64,000 nucleotides of DNA from Paramacrobiotus metropolitanus (Eukaryota > Tardigrada > Eutardigrada > Parachela > Macrobiotidae). Shown one piece after another: positions 37,482-48,937 of this stretch. The position numbers and the translations under genes were made by a program. How positions within the stretch are numbered: the stretch's first letter is position 1; each line of letters starts with the position of its first letter. Where the stretch lies: NCBI RefSeq assembly GCF_019649055.1, contig NW_026570354.1:124001-188000 (forward strand). Reading direction: 5' to 3'. A model generated the notes under the pieces. That model had not been told where the DNA came from and searched no databases. It saw nothing but the letters and a program-made list of their open reading frames with translations.

Positions 37482-39469
37482 TCAGAGTTCGCCGTGGCGG
37501 GCGTTAGACTGCCAGCGGCGTTCGCGGCGGGCACGCGTGGTGCCCATGAGGTTGGGGTGGAGGCGGGAGTCCTTGGGGGGCGGGATCTGGCCCTCGGCGG
37601 GGATCTGTTGGCCCTTGCGGTAGATCTTGACGGCGGCGTGGATGTCCTTCTGGCCCAGGTCGTTCTTGGCGATGCAGCGGTAGTTGCCTTCGTCCGTGCG
37701 CTTGGCCGACTGGATCAGCAGCCAGCTGGTCACCTCGAACTTCTCCGGCCCGCCACGCAACTGCACCGAGAAGTGCTCGTCGTCGCCTATTAACAAGGCA
37801 ACACGACTATTTATTCAAATAAAGTAAACGGTCACGGCAACTAGAAATGTGTAAGCGCAGCGGTTATTCAGCCAGGTACAGGGAAAGGTCACGGAAGCAA
37901 TAGAATATATATACAAGCACAACGCTGCTATTTAAAGCGTACTGGGCAGGGATTTCTCCACGTGGTCCTTGTTGACGAAGGTCCACATGATGGTGGGCAC
38001 GGGGTTGCCCATGGCCTCGCAGGCCAGCGACGTGTTGTCGCCCTCGTAGATGTGCGCGTCGTCGGGGGCGCTGGCGATCCACGGATCTACAGGTCAATAT
38101 CGTTCAGAATCAGGTTCAACTGCACGCGCTCAATTTTTTGGCGAACAGTCCGCATTGCGTAGAAAACACAACATACACACAGCGATCAAATAAACCGTAA
38201 TGTACAGACTACATATGTACGTACCTCCTTTGCAGGGTCCTTCGCGGTCGACCATGATGCGCTGCTCGCTCTCGTGGGCGTCCTCCAGCAGTTGGCAGAG
38301 GTTCTCGTACGTCTCGCCGTTGCTGCCGCAGATCATCTTCTGCTCCTTGCAGATGCACACCTGCAATACACACATCATTCAGAGTATGTGACATATACTC
38401 GTCAATTCGTAATAGAGAATAGATTGTTGCATTTTTAACATTGATCCTCTTATATGATCAGGTACGCGCAGGCGCAGCAAGCAGCTAGAAATAATCCAAT
38501 AATGTGTCAGTTACATCAACTTACATACCGAAATTAAGCATTTTGTGCGTGATTTGTACATACGTAACGCATTCACTATACTTATACGTAATAAGTAACC
38601 ATCTCATTTTACATTTTTCACTGCCAACTTTCGCCTCAAAAATATATGTACAAGTGCTGTATGGTTTTAACTTTTAGCCCTTAATGATCAGCCAACTTAA
38701 AAGTAAATTTGTGGACATATTGCTTAAGGTGCGTAAGAAAGTAAAAAGGCGTTCAGGAAAAAAAACTGAATATTAATTTTGCAGTATTTTCAACGTCACA
38801 GAGACATTAAATATAAAGGTTAATTGCATTTAATTGGGAAGGTGGGACTGTTTGTGGGGAAACTCTTATGCCAAGAAAAGAGAGCGCAAGTTGTTTGCTT
38901 ACATCACACAGGCAATTGCTAGACAAAGTTCAGTGGCGGAAGCACAGTGTTACTTCCACGTCACCCATCAACGGTTGCAGCAGTAGCACAGCGATTCTAG
39001 ATCTGTGGGGATACTGCAAACTTTACAGTGGCATTTCGTTCTGTATCCCCATTCCCCACAAAATGACAGTAATCAGTTCTGCCACCTCTCAAACGTTCAT
39101 TCAGACAAACGGTCTGCTGATACGGAAGAAACCAGAATAAAATATTTTGTTAATTCCGCCTTATTATTTCACTGGAAGCCTTACCGCGTCCTGTTCAGGG
39201 AGATCCACCCGGTGCCGGCACTGCAGATTCTCGCCGCACGGTCCGTACTGCGTCGGCCCGTTGTCGCCGGCGCGGTCACAGCGGTCCCCCTCGAGATTGC
39301 CGCACACGTCGCAGCAGCCGCAGCTGTCCTTGACCACGCCCGCCAAACACTGCTTCCCCACCAGCGGCGCGCACTGGGCCTCCTCGCACTTGGGACACTG
39401 CAGGGCGTGGACGGCCACGTAACTGCCGCCCACCAGGCACACGGCCAACACCACCGTCGGCCACACCAT
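37482..39469 (-). CDS. Secreted IGFBP-Kazal-Ig protein (IGFBP-rP1/KAZALD1-like)
   Basis: Four minus-strand exons, 39469-39185, 38360-38225, 38086-37943 and 37786-37482, phases 0,1,1, encode 289 residues. Exon 1 is a signal peptide (TVVLAVCLVGGSYVAVHA) plus an IGFBP N-terminal domain with its CGCCDVCG core motif. Exon 2 is a Kazal/follistatin-like domain (ICGSNGETYENLC). Exons 3 and 4 form one I-set Ig domain: the Cys of LACEAMGNP, Trp of IMWTF and Cys of YRCIAKNDLG. The order IGFBP-Kazal-Ig is that of IGFBP7 (IGFBP-rP1), IGFBPL1 and KAZALD1, extracellular proteins that bind insulin/IGF-like ligands or matrix. The C-terminus is a basic tail. Every exon except exon 3 has a broken duplicate elsewhere in the window, which suggests a rearrangement-prone locus. 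Confidence 0.9.
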
Positions 39470-40330
39470 TTTAAGCGTTAAACGAAATCAGCGTATAATA
39501 TATTATGTATGTATATTCCACCTCCCAAACAAGACTGTTTCCCAGTAACGGACTAGCAACAGTTGCCTTATTGAAGATTCAACAGTTAAACTGCTCCTTG
39601 CCGATCCGACAGCCAGCGCTCGTGACCGAGTAAAAGATGTGCCTGGCTGCGATTAGCCTCGCTTCTCTGTTTGACTTTGCACAGCGCCAACTCTTCCAAG
39701 ACAGAGCAGAGCGGTTGAACAAACAGCCAGTGATGATGCATTGCGGCCGACTGCAACTGTAACGGCCGCGTACAGTACACTGTACAGCACGTCGGCGGTG
39801 TCCAGTTGCGCTGCCATAGGCTGGAATCAAATTTTCATGACTGTTGTACAGTTATCATTATAAGATACGCGCGTACAGTACTACATAATATCGCAGCCGG
39901 TCTCTTGAACTGAGCTATTTATAAGTAGTTATGGGGATGCCTCGGAAGAAGGCTGGATATTTATATATACGGCAGCAGATGCAACGCATGTATCGACATG
40001 CACCTCTCTTTCCCGCCGCGTCTGCTTTCTCAGTTTTAAACTAGAGCGTAATGGGCTAGCTGCAGCATCTCTCGCCCGCAGTGCCCCGCACTCGTCTTCG
40101 ACATCCCCGCATCACATCACATCAGTTGCGCGCCGGCCCACTTCTCCGAGTATCTTACAAGAATAGCTTGCTTTCGGCTGCAGCCATAATAACGGCGGTG
40201 CTGCTTGGGGTTTGCTACCATTCCTTCTGCAGCGTTGACGAAACAGTACTCCTTCAGAGCACAGTAAAATACTGTACAACAGTACAAATTATAACTGCCT
40301 TACAACTTGCAACTTATTAAAAAAGCCATA
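39300..40330. repeat. Upstream block of the IGFBP-Kazal-Ig gene, master copy
   Basis: The start exon and about 860 bases 5' of it. The block recurs in the same orientation at 43846-44960, and its outer part recurs again at about 52600-53130. Conserved landmarks include a GATGATGCATTGCGGCCGAC stretch, a GGTCTCTTGAACT motif, the GCAGCAGATGCAACRCATGTAT motif and TTCCTTCTGCAGCG. In the master copy it must contain the promoter. Confidence 0.8.
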
Positions 40331-41149
40331 TACCCTTCAATCGACAATAAAAGCCTGATGAAGCAGGGAAGAAACTGCAAACCTGACAAAACTGCGCTCG
40401 TAAGCAGCTGTGTTTTCCGTAAATACAGAAAAACTGACTTATGATGTCCGCCCGTATTATGTATGTACCTCCATAAGAAATTACGATAAGGCCAGGTTCA
40501 AAATAATTATCATTTTAGTCACTACAAATTATGCTTAGAACATGCGGCTTTAATAGATAATTATGTAGCTTAGCAACAAGTCAACAACACATAGTTAGTA
40601 TAATAAAAACGTCCAGTTGATCAGCTTCATGAATTTTTTTTAACCGTGTGCAAGTGCTTACTTGTCGTACTTCCGTATGCATTGTTTGGTTTCTTATTTT
40701 CTACTAAGAGCTACATAAGTACTATTGAGTAGTTTTATGAAAGCGTCCAGTTTACCACTACAAGATCCGCCCAGTAAGTAGCATCAGTAACATCAGCAAC
40801 AGGTTACAATACGGAATTATGCATAAATTAATGCGTATGCTGTACCTACTTTGTGCATGGTGTAGTGTACGGTTAGTACTGACGCGTATGCGCTGACGCG
40901 TATGCGCTTACTTCCGGTCGGTTTTATTGTACATGGCTTCCTTTTTAACGAAGACTGAAAAAATAAATTTAATACTGCAAACGTGTTAAATGTTGCAAAC
41001 GTGTTAAATGTGGTTTTGTTTAAGTGAAACCAACTCTTGATATTGTTATCGTGCTATTAAAATTTAATACTGGTCTTTAGTACGTAATGCTAACGTTTTA
41101 TGTACTAATCGTATTGCTACCTGTACTGTACGCAGATACCAGCCAATGA
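40331..41149. other. Intergenic, AT-rich
   Basis: Part of this stretch (about 40480-40700) still resembles about 45130-45370, so the duplicated block may extend a little further in diverged form. No gene seen. Confidence 0.4.
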
Positions 41150-41340
41150 TTAAGGGATTTGGCCCGGTACATTGCACCAAATTAATGTACACCCATGGGA
41201 ACTTTCGCTGTCGCGCACTCCCAAACACTTTTTTTGCATTGCTTTATGGTATTTCAGAAATTTTAAAATTCATTTCAAAATTCGAACAAAATCGTAGAAG
41301 TCTGGATCCGTACCAAAACAATCTTACGCATACATTGATC
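41150..41340 (+). mobile_element. Truncated TTAA MITE, left end
   Basis: Starts TTAAGGGATTTGGCCCGGTA and follows the left half of the 34640-35326 element, including CACTCCCAAACACTTTTTTT and TTTTAAAATTCATTTCAAAA, with an internal deletion. Confidence 0.7.
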
Positions 41341-41394
41341 ATACAATGGGCCTTTACTGCACTCAATAGCTTCATTGTCACATCAATCGACGCC

Positions 41395-41625
41395 GATCGG
41401 TTGGTTCGGCAGAAAGGTGGATGCCTTAGAAAAGGTGGACGTGCTCCGGCAGAAAGGTGGATGGCTCGTCCACCAATCTGCCGACCTTCGGCACAAAGGT
41501 GGATATGGTCCGGCAGAAAGGTGGACGGCTCATCCACCAATCTGCCGAAGGTCGGCAGATTGGTGGATGCGATTTCATTGAACATCCACCATCCACCCGT
41601 CCACCTTTCTGCCGGCTACAGACGT
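41395..41625. repeat. Palindromic minisatellite
   Basis: An array of the motif CGGCAGAAAGGTGGA and its variant TCGGCAGATTGGTGGA in both orientations. At 41532-41568 two 17-base arms (ATCCACCAATCTGCCGA and its complement) flank AGG. Confidence 0.8.
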
Positions 41626-43051
41626 GATATACGAGTGGAACTGTCAATTAAATCCTGAGCTTCCTGGTTCCTTGTGACAGTCTTTTGATGGCGGTTACAA
41701 ATAGAAGAACGCATGCTTGATTAACAAGTGTAATGTGCTCTTTAAATTGTGAGGCGATGCCGATGGCCACGGTATTACAGGGCGCTTAACGTGCGACCAT
41801 CTTCGCGTATTACGTAGCCCATGCTCTTTTCCCTTTTTGGCGCATTGCAAAATTTCTGTAGTTATTGGCTTCAAAATGACACACTGCCAGTACGTCTGCA
41901 ATCCCGGCGAGAATTACGAATGTCACGTTTATTGGAAAAACAGCGAGCTAACCAATCACCCCGTAACGGGGCTCGGCTGTTCTTATTAGATGTACTAGTA
42001 ATTCTCTGTAGCGGCTATACAGAGTATGTATCTTGTCAAAACAAAAATGAGTATCTCTGCTGAATTAGGGTTAATGCCTATTACGACCTACTCGTACTAA
42101 GTAGTAGAAAGCGGTCGTCTTAAAGGAAGCGGAAGTGTTAAAGCGGCAGTGTTAAGCCACCTTGCCGGCGTGGTTATCGGATGGGTACGTATTTGCAATG
42201 AGAATTTGTATTTGTCAAATTTGTTATGAATCGCATTATTATGTACATTAAATGCTTTGCTCCATAGTTAAAGGTCACGCACGCTTGGGCATCACGAAGC
42301 TCGACAGCGAGTACAGTCTGTATCCAGCCAAGTACATTACAAGTACCTGAGCAAAAACAGCGAAGTGAAACTAAGGAGCTGTTCGGCTTTACCTGATAGC
42401 TCATTCTGGCTGCGACAATCGGGCTTAATGGCCTGTAGTATTACTCCGAAGGCGCAAATGCCAACCACTTCCTCCCTCCAACGCCAAACCCACACCGAAT
42501 CCCGCGTGAACTACGCCTGGACAGGCTGGAAATTCGGTACAGTAAAATAAGATTGCTTATTTCTTACGAACTGGCCAGTATCAGCACAAGAAAAGCACGA
42601 TCAACTAAGGAAGGTAACAAAATAATTAATAAAAAAGAAAACGATAAAATAAAAAATATTACATAATTCTAGAGCATTAATAAATTTTAAGTAATCAGTT
42701 GTGTTGTCACGCTAATATATATAACCGCGCAGTCATCTTTAACACAGTTCATCTAGATGAATTGTGTTAAAGATGACTGCGCGGTTCAGAATTCTTTCCC
42801 AGTTCTGGGAAAGTACAGTATAACAAGCAGTGTAATTATCCTACCGCTTGTGATTTTGAAATAAACACTGCTTGCTTTTTTGATGACTACCACACCTGCT
42901 GAGCTAACACCGTGGACTGTAAAGTTTATTTTATTTTTTTCGTCTCATTCTTGCTCTTGTACGCAGAACTAGCAGTCTTATGTCCCACCTCTCTTATGAC
43001 TACTGACTACGACTCGGACTACTTATAACCATTTCGTCCGTCATTATAATT
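41626..43051. other. Intergenic with a 64 bp palindrome
   Basis: No gene found. A palindrome at 42723-42786 has arms beginning AACCGCGCAGTCATCTTTAA, a TCTAGA centre and one mismatched pair. Confidence 0.55.
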
Positions 43052-43116
43052 GTTTGCTATGAGCCAAAGAGTTGTCATAATAATATATTATGACAACTCT
43101 TTGGCTCATAGCAAAC
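43052..43116. repeat. 65 bp near-perfect palindrome over a start codon
   Basis: Two exact 31-base arms (starting GTTTGCTATGAGCCAAAGAG) around ATA. The right arm is the first codons of the protease-homologue copy that starts at 43090; the left arm is their inverted copy placed just upstream. Confidence 0.9.
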
Positions 43117-43815
43117 ATCTTATTGACTCTCTTCCTGACTTCGTCCAGTACTGATCGGAATGTTCACCCCGGCAGTGGCAACACGTGTTGGATTTATCGG
43201 GATATTAAGTTCCCAAATAAAACACTGGAGACCCGCCTAATCATAGGTACGTACGAACGGTACGATGGTACGAGGAGAAGCTTCGCGAGACCGCAGCGGG
43301 CGCACTTTGGAAAAAAGAGCAGTGCCCTTAGTGCAACCACACACGGTTGACGGTTAGGTGCGAATAGCGAGCGCTTGTCTCCATCGTCTTACGCGTTAAA
43401 CAATGAATACGCCCTACTGTACTGGTGGCCTACTTCGTAGTGTATAAGAAGGGATCGTTATAAGCAGTAAGCACTACGGTTAAACGGAAACGTTCGTGCC
43501 TCGTTTTCTAACCAAAATGAAAAGGGACGAAGGATCTTCATATCGACAACGACACCATCCCGTATCCTCCGCTGCCCTTACCACCCCGATGCGGCTGGGC
43601 GCTGGACCCGCAGTACAGTGTCAACAGGACGTGCTTTCTCGTAGACATTGGTCTCTTCCGCCCGGCTTCCTGCAACTCTAACGGAAAACCGTCTTGGACG
43701 GGGGAGGCCCTCCAGCTTGGTGTCATTATCAACGCCACGTGGCATTGATAATGACACCAAGCTGGAGGACCATGGTGCACCATGGTCTTGACGGTCTCCG
43801 GCAACGAATTTCTGT
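43090..43815 (+). pseudogene. 5' part of a second protease-homologue gene, broken
   Basis: Exon 1 (43090-43246) keeps a signal peptide, the CWIYRDIKFPNKTLETR segment and the same phase-1 donor as the gene at 32416. The CLIP exon is absent. An exon-3 remnant at about 43550-43815 carries LPPRCGWALDPQYSVNRTCF and FLVDIGLFRPASCNS and ends with the same phase-2 GTAAGT donor. A fold-back insertion at about 43738-43786 interrupts it just after INAT, so it cannot code through. Its 3' half probably lies inverted at 46427-47490. Confidence 0.8.
43709..43786. repeat. Fold-back insertion: 60 bp palindrome plus 18 bp palindrome
   Basis: 43709-43768 is a palindrome centred on GCCACGTGGC with one mismatched pair. 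It is followed by ACCATGGTGCACCATGGT (43769-43786). In the intact gene the bases on either side of this insertion are contiguous (...AACGCCAC|CATGGTC...). Confidence 0.9.
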
Positions 43816-43845
43816 AAGTCTTAGGTTGTTTTGAAGTGGTTTTGA

Positions 43846-44002
43846 GCGCGCCGCAGCTGTCCTTGACCACGCCCGCCAAACACTGCTTCCCCACCAGCGG
43901 CGCGCACTGGGCCTCCTCGCACTTGGGACACTGCAGGGCGTGGACGGCCACGTAACTGCCGCCCACCAGGCACACGGCCAACACCACCGTCGGCCACACC
44001 AT
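43846..44002 (-). pseudogene. Copy of IGFBP exon 1, truncated
   Basis: Starts with the same ATG and signal peptide as the gene at 37482-39469, apparently identical at protein level through VVKDSCG, then breaks off into unrelated sequence before the core CGCC motif. The upstream block to about 44960 came with it. The high identity suggests a recent copy, or gene conversion. Confidence 0.85.
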
Positions 44003-45050
44003 TTTAAGCGTTAAACGAAATCAGCGTATATATATGTATATTCCACCTCCCAAACAAGACTGTTTCCCAGTAACGGACTAGCAACAGTTGCCTTATTGAA
44101 GATTCAACAGTTAAACTGCTCCTTGCCGATCCGATCGCGACAGCCAGCGCTCATGACCGAGTTAGAGATGTGCCTGGCTGCGATTAGCCTTGCTTCCTCT
44201 GTTTGACTTTGCTCTGCGCCAAATTCCAAGACGCCGCTCAACTTCTCAACCAGGCAAGCGCAAAGCGCTTGAACAAACAGCCAGCGATGATGCATTGCGG
44301 CCGACTGCAACTGTAATCTGTAACGGCCGCGTACAGTGCAGTACGTCGGTGGTGTCCAGTTGCGCTGCCATAGGCTGCAATAAAAATTTCATGGTGTACG
44401 GTAATTATAATAATGACTGTTATATGCACGTATAGTACTGCATAATATCGCAGCCGGTCTCTTGAACTACACTAACCGCAGTAACCGGTAAGCTATTTAT
44501 AAACGGTTATGGGAAAGCCTAGCTATAGGAAAATGTCTGGATATTTATATACAGATACGGCAGCAGATGCAACACATGTATCCACATGCACCTCTCTGCT
44601 CCTCTCATTATTCCAGTCGCGTCTGCGTTACAGTGTTTGCGCCGTTTTTAAACTGGAGCGCATTCGACTGCCCTCACCAGCATCCGTCGTAGCTGCATAA
44701 CACGTATCCTACATCGCCCGCTTTCGTCTTCAACGTCCCCACATCGCATCCGTTGCGCGCCGCCGCCGCGCTGCCGGCCCATTCTCCGATTATCTTACAA
44801 AAATAGCCGGCTTGTGCCACAGCCCATAGTGAACGGCTGCGCTGCTGGCTGCCATTCCTTCTGCAGCGTCGACGATGAAACAGTACACATTCAGAGCAAA
44901 ATAATTACAGTAAAATATTGTACAAAATATAACTATGCCTTGACAGTTACTGTATTAAAAAGCCATTTGCCCTTCATTCGACAATTAAAGCCTGAAAAAG
45001 CAGGGAAGAAACGGCAAACGTAACCGACCAAAAAAAGCGCACATAAACAG
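44003..45050. repeat. Second copy of the IGFBP upstream block
   Basis: Collinear with 39470-40400 with indels; see the entry at 39300-40330. The near-start portion is almost identical and the distal part more diverged. Confidence 0.8.
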
Positions 45051-46426
45051 CTGTTTTCAGTGTCAGCGAATTCAAAACATGTAATATTATTATTAACAAT
45101 GTACGTCCGTATTATGAATTATTCAAATACAGTATCTGCGTAAGAAGTTACGATAAGGCCAGGCTTGTAATTTAATATTAGCCACTGAAAATAAATTATT
45201 ATTTGCTTATAACGTGTTGTTTTAACAGATAATTAGGTACTTAGCAACAACACATAATTAGGTGCGTACAAAACCGTCAGTCGATCAGTTGCGTGAAATT
45301 TTATAAACTCGCCAGCAAGTATCCGTAACTGTAAGTACTTTACTTATCATACTTCCTTATGCACTGTATAATGTTTTGTATATGTACTGTAAGTACAGTG
45401 TTTCAGGCGCTGATAAAGTTTCATTAAGCCTACCAATAAAACCGCCGCGCAAAATTTACTTCCGGTCGTATGTACATGGACACCTTAACCAAAAATTAAT
45501 AAAATAACGGAGTTTTTCTTCAAAAATCGTATTTTTACTGGAAGCGCATACCAAACATTATAAATATAATAATTAATTTTATGTGACTACCAATATCATG
45601 GGGAAATTATAATTTTGCATTTCTGTGGGTTTCTGTGGGTGATAATAATTTCTGAAATTGCATATTTAGCGTAGCAGTACTGCAGCATTAAACAGAACTG
45701 GACGTAACACACACCGTCAGTGAATGCATGGCGCAAAACAGCAAAAAATCGAAATGCCAATCAGTGGGCGTGACCTACTTGTCTGTGCTTCCAGTTCTGG
45801 TGACAATATTGTGATGGCCAAGTCACAAGTGTGCTATCATCTAGGCTTCCTGACTGTTTCCTGACGGCGATGCCAGATTTCGATCGGTTGGTTTTGAAGG
45901 TGGTACCTGCCTGTTTCGGCTGATCACCTGCTATCCGCAGATATGAACTGCAAACCGGAGTTTCGAGGCTGCGCTTTCTATTTCACAAACACACTGACCT
46001 TTCGGTTTATATCAAGTGAGCTCACAACGGCTGTTCGGGGTATTCGGGGACACTAAGGAATTCAGTATGCCGTATGCAGCGGAAGCAGAGATACTAAACG
46101 GTATGCACTGTCACATCCTAACTGCTATTTAAATATTGTAAGGTGGTTGATAATTATTGTATGAAAGTTCAGTGGGACACAATGCCTGAGACTGCAAGGA
46201 TGCTGATAATATGCAGTACAATTGCCTGCGTCTTATTTGATGATCCACTGCTTCCCTTAATGGTCCAATTGCAATCGTATTTTTTTCTAGTATATTCGCA
46301 TTTTCGCGATATCTCCGTCCAGAATTTAGCTAGGATGGTTTGGACCTGTTGTCAAATGCACTCTATTTAAATTTAACGGGATATCAAGCTAGGAGAAGCC
46401 CTAGCCTCATGCTCTGTTGGATTACC
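45051..46426. other. Intergenic, nothing assigned
   Basis: No supported gene. Parts may be introns or 3' flank of the inverted protease-homologue fragment that follows. Confidence 0.4.
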
Positions 46427-47490
46427 AGTCACTCATGGTGCACACTGTCTTTGGAATACTGGTGGCACTGCCATATTCGATCACTGGATCCATCGCAATG
46501 TGGACACGTCGATATTAACGTCTTCAATAATGGTGCCAAAATCTTTATTCACTGTATAAACCGACACTAAATAAGGCACGATATAATATGCCTATTAAAA
46601 TGCTAAACAAAAAATAAATCAGGCCCGTGTACTTACTAATGATTACTTACCTATCGAGAGCTATTTTCGAGTTTTAGCATTACTCATCAAGGGAAACTCG
46701 CTACTCAAAAGCCTTAACGTAACTCTCATAAAAAGTAGTACTAAAAAACGTACATTTTGTATAAATCCCGAGTAAATCCCTCACTAACCATTCACTCACT
46801 AATTATGTGTTGCTGTACAGTGTACATGCATGATACTTGTACTATGTGACGATGTCGATACATACAGTGCCGCTGCAGTTCCTTTCTAAAAATCACAGAA
46901 ACAACCATCACTAGTACGAAGTAAGAATAAACAGGAAATCAAGAAACGTTAATAATCTAGTTTTGGCGCTTTACGTACCATGCCCATGCTTGCGCGGAAG
47001 ACCCACCGGCACAATACCCCGTCAGCGACGGTCCCTGGAGATAGCGTGCCGGCACGGTGGCGTCCGTATATTGGTATATATATGCTTGTCGGTACAGGAG
47101 CGGATATCCCATGGTGGTTGGGGTATGTGGGGCGGAATATTTGCGACGTCTTTGGCAGGAGAGTTGACGGGCCAATTAAAGGACCAGACGATGTCGGAGT
47201 GTCCGTACAGTTAAATCACACTGCCCGCTGCAGGCGCGATTCAGATAGCGGCTGGCGTCGGAGAGCGGTGCGTCTTTCCGTGGATCGGAGAAACAGACCG
47301 GGCAGGCGCGCTGCATGTCCGTGGGCTGCTCCAGCTCCAGCAGGACGAATCGCCGGTCGGGGGAGCGATCGGTCGTATGAAGGTCATCGTCCTGGAAAAA
47401 GAGTCGCTTCACCGGGACCGGGATGTAGTGATCGTTGGGACTCCAAACTTGCGTGGAATCACGCGGCGTAGAGGGCTATTTCCCGGCGAG
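46427..47490 (-). pseudogene. 3' part of a second protease-homologue gene, inverted and broken
   Basis: On the minus strand, about 47460-46978 matches exon 4 of the gene at 32416-36666 (RLFFQDDDLHTTDRS, RACPVCFSDPRKDAPLSDAS, IPPHIPQPPWDIRSC, GPSLTGYCAGG) but only with changes of frame, and ends at a CATG|GTACGT donor in the same place. At about 46556-46490 the last exon is recognisable (FGTIIEDVNIDVSTLRWIQ, then a stop earlier than in the intact gene). An RRFVLLELEQP segment shows the same missing catalytic Asp as the intact gene. Confidence 0.8.
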
Positions 47491-48937
47491 GTACAATTCG
47501 GCTTTCCGCGTTTGTGAGTTGCGTCTGAAGAATGAAACAGCATTAGTCGCTATTGAGAATATGATGGTAACCTGTTTGCGTGCAAAAGCAGATAATTAGT
47601 ATAAACCATCAAGCATGTCAGTTTGGTGGTCATTACGCGTTTGGAAAGCGGTAAAAGGGTGCTATCTGCTTGTACGTGAGGCGATTCTGATACACATTAG
47701 CAAATGTGCAATTTACTCCCTTTGGCTGCTTCTTAACACTGGATGGCGGCGCAACTTCACCTCGATCCAAGTTCGCCTGTATTGGTCTCTTAGCGGTGCG
47801 ATTTCTTCGTATTTTGCCTTCCTTTAATTACTAGCGTGTCGATAATTGTGTTTAAAATAAATCTGCACTGAGTCAAATGTGTTTGGGCCTTCAATTTCCG
47901 TGAAACTAAACTAACCAGACACAAGTGATTTTCGCTCAGTTACGCTATGCAGATTTTCCGATGTCAACTGACTCAATTGCCTGACTTTCTTTCCTACTTT
48001 CGACATAGTGACATACCATAGCGTACTGCGTAACTGCGCTCTTTCCATCTTTATCTGAAAGCGATTTATTCCTGATTTCATTTTCCAATTTTTCTGAAAT
48101 CGTAACGAACGAAAAAATGTCGTTTTGACTTGGTAGCGCAGCAATTACAGTACCACTGAAGTACGGAATTATGGAAGCATAATAATATTGGACTATGTGC
48201 GAAAACAAGCTGCCAGCCGTGCCGAATTGAAGCTGCCTGGCGAAAATCTTTCGATTGGTCGGTTTATTTCATTTCTAATTAAACCGACCAATCGAAAGAT
48301 TTTCGCCAGGCAGCTTCAATTCGGCACGGCTGGCAGCTTGTTTTCGCAATCGCGTCATGACTTGACTGATCGTTTTCGTTTTCGTTTTCGCAATCGCGTC
48401 ATGAATATTATGACTGCGTTTGGCTTGTTCGTGCCGGTTAAAAGCTGCATTTCAGTACAGTACTTCATGCGTGACAGTGCGAGAGTAACCAGTGTAATGA
48501 ATGTACAGTACTTGCCCACATTAAAGGTGAAAAAATTAATACTGCAGCAATCATTGAAGCATTACGAGTGCGGATGTCCTTGGTGGACGTACTCAGTGAC
48601 AGGAAGAGATTCGCTGAAGTAGTGTAAGTACTCGTACTTACACGTACAAGTACGTACTGATTAGCAGTGCAAACCGTGCAATATTATTGATACTGTATTA
48701 CTGTATAATGCGGCAGTTGTGGTAGCAACCCTATACTTGACTACTCTCACCGAGTTAGTGTCCCAAAGAGACTTAATTAACACTTATGTAGTCGCTATAA
48801 ACCGTTAAATTGCGAATGCACTTGTCACCGTGCACTGATGTGGTAAGATCTTTCATCCCCTTCAGAGTATTATCCTGCAGCCCGCGCTGGACAGCGAGTA
48901 TATTAATTATCCCATTACCTGTTACCAGTAGAAGTTG
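47491..48937. other. Intergenic with a long hairpin
   Basis: 48198-48348 is a hairpin with two exact 69-base arms and a 13-base loop. Next to it TTTTCGCAATCGCGTCATGA occurs twice (48341 and 48381) around a short CGTTTT repeat. No gene seen. Confidence 0.7.
48198..48348. repeat. Hairpin, 69 bp perfect arms
   Basis: Left arm 48198-48266, loop 48267-48279, right arm 48280-48348, with no mismatch that I can find. Confidence 0.93.

Noticed and set aside
41146-41658. 170-codon open frame
   Set aside because: Lies over a MITE end and a palindromic minisatellite; the repeats explain it.
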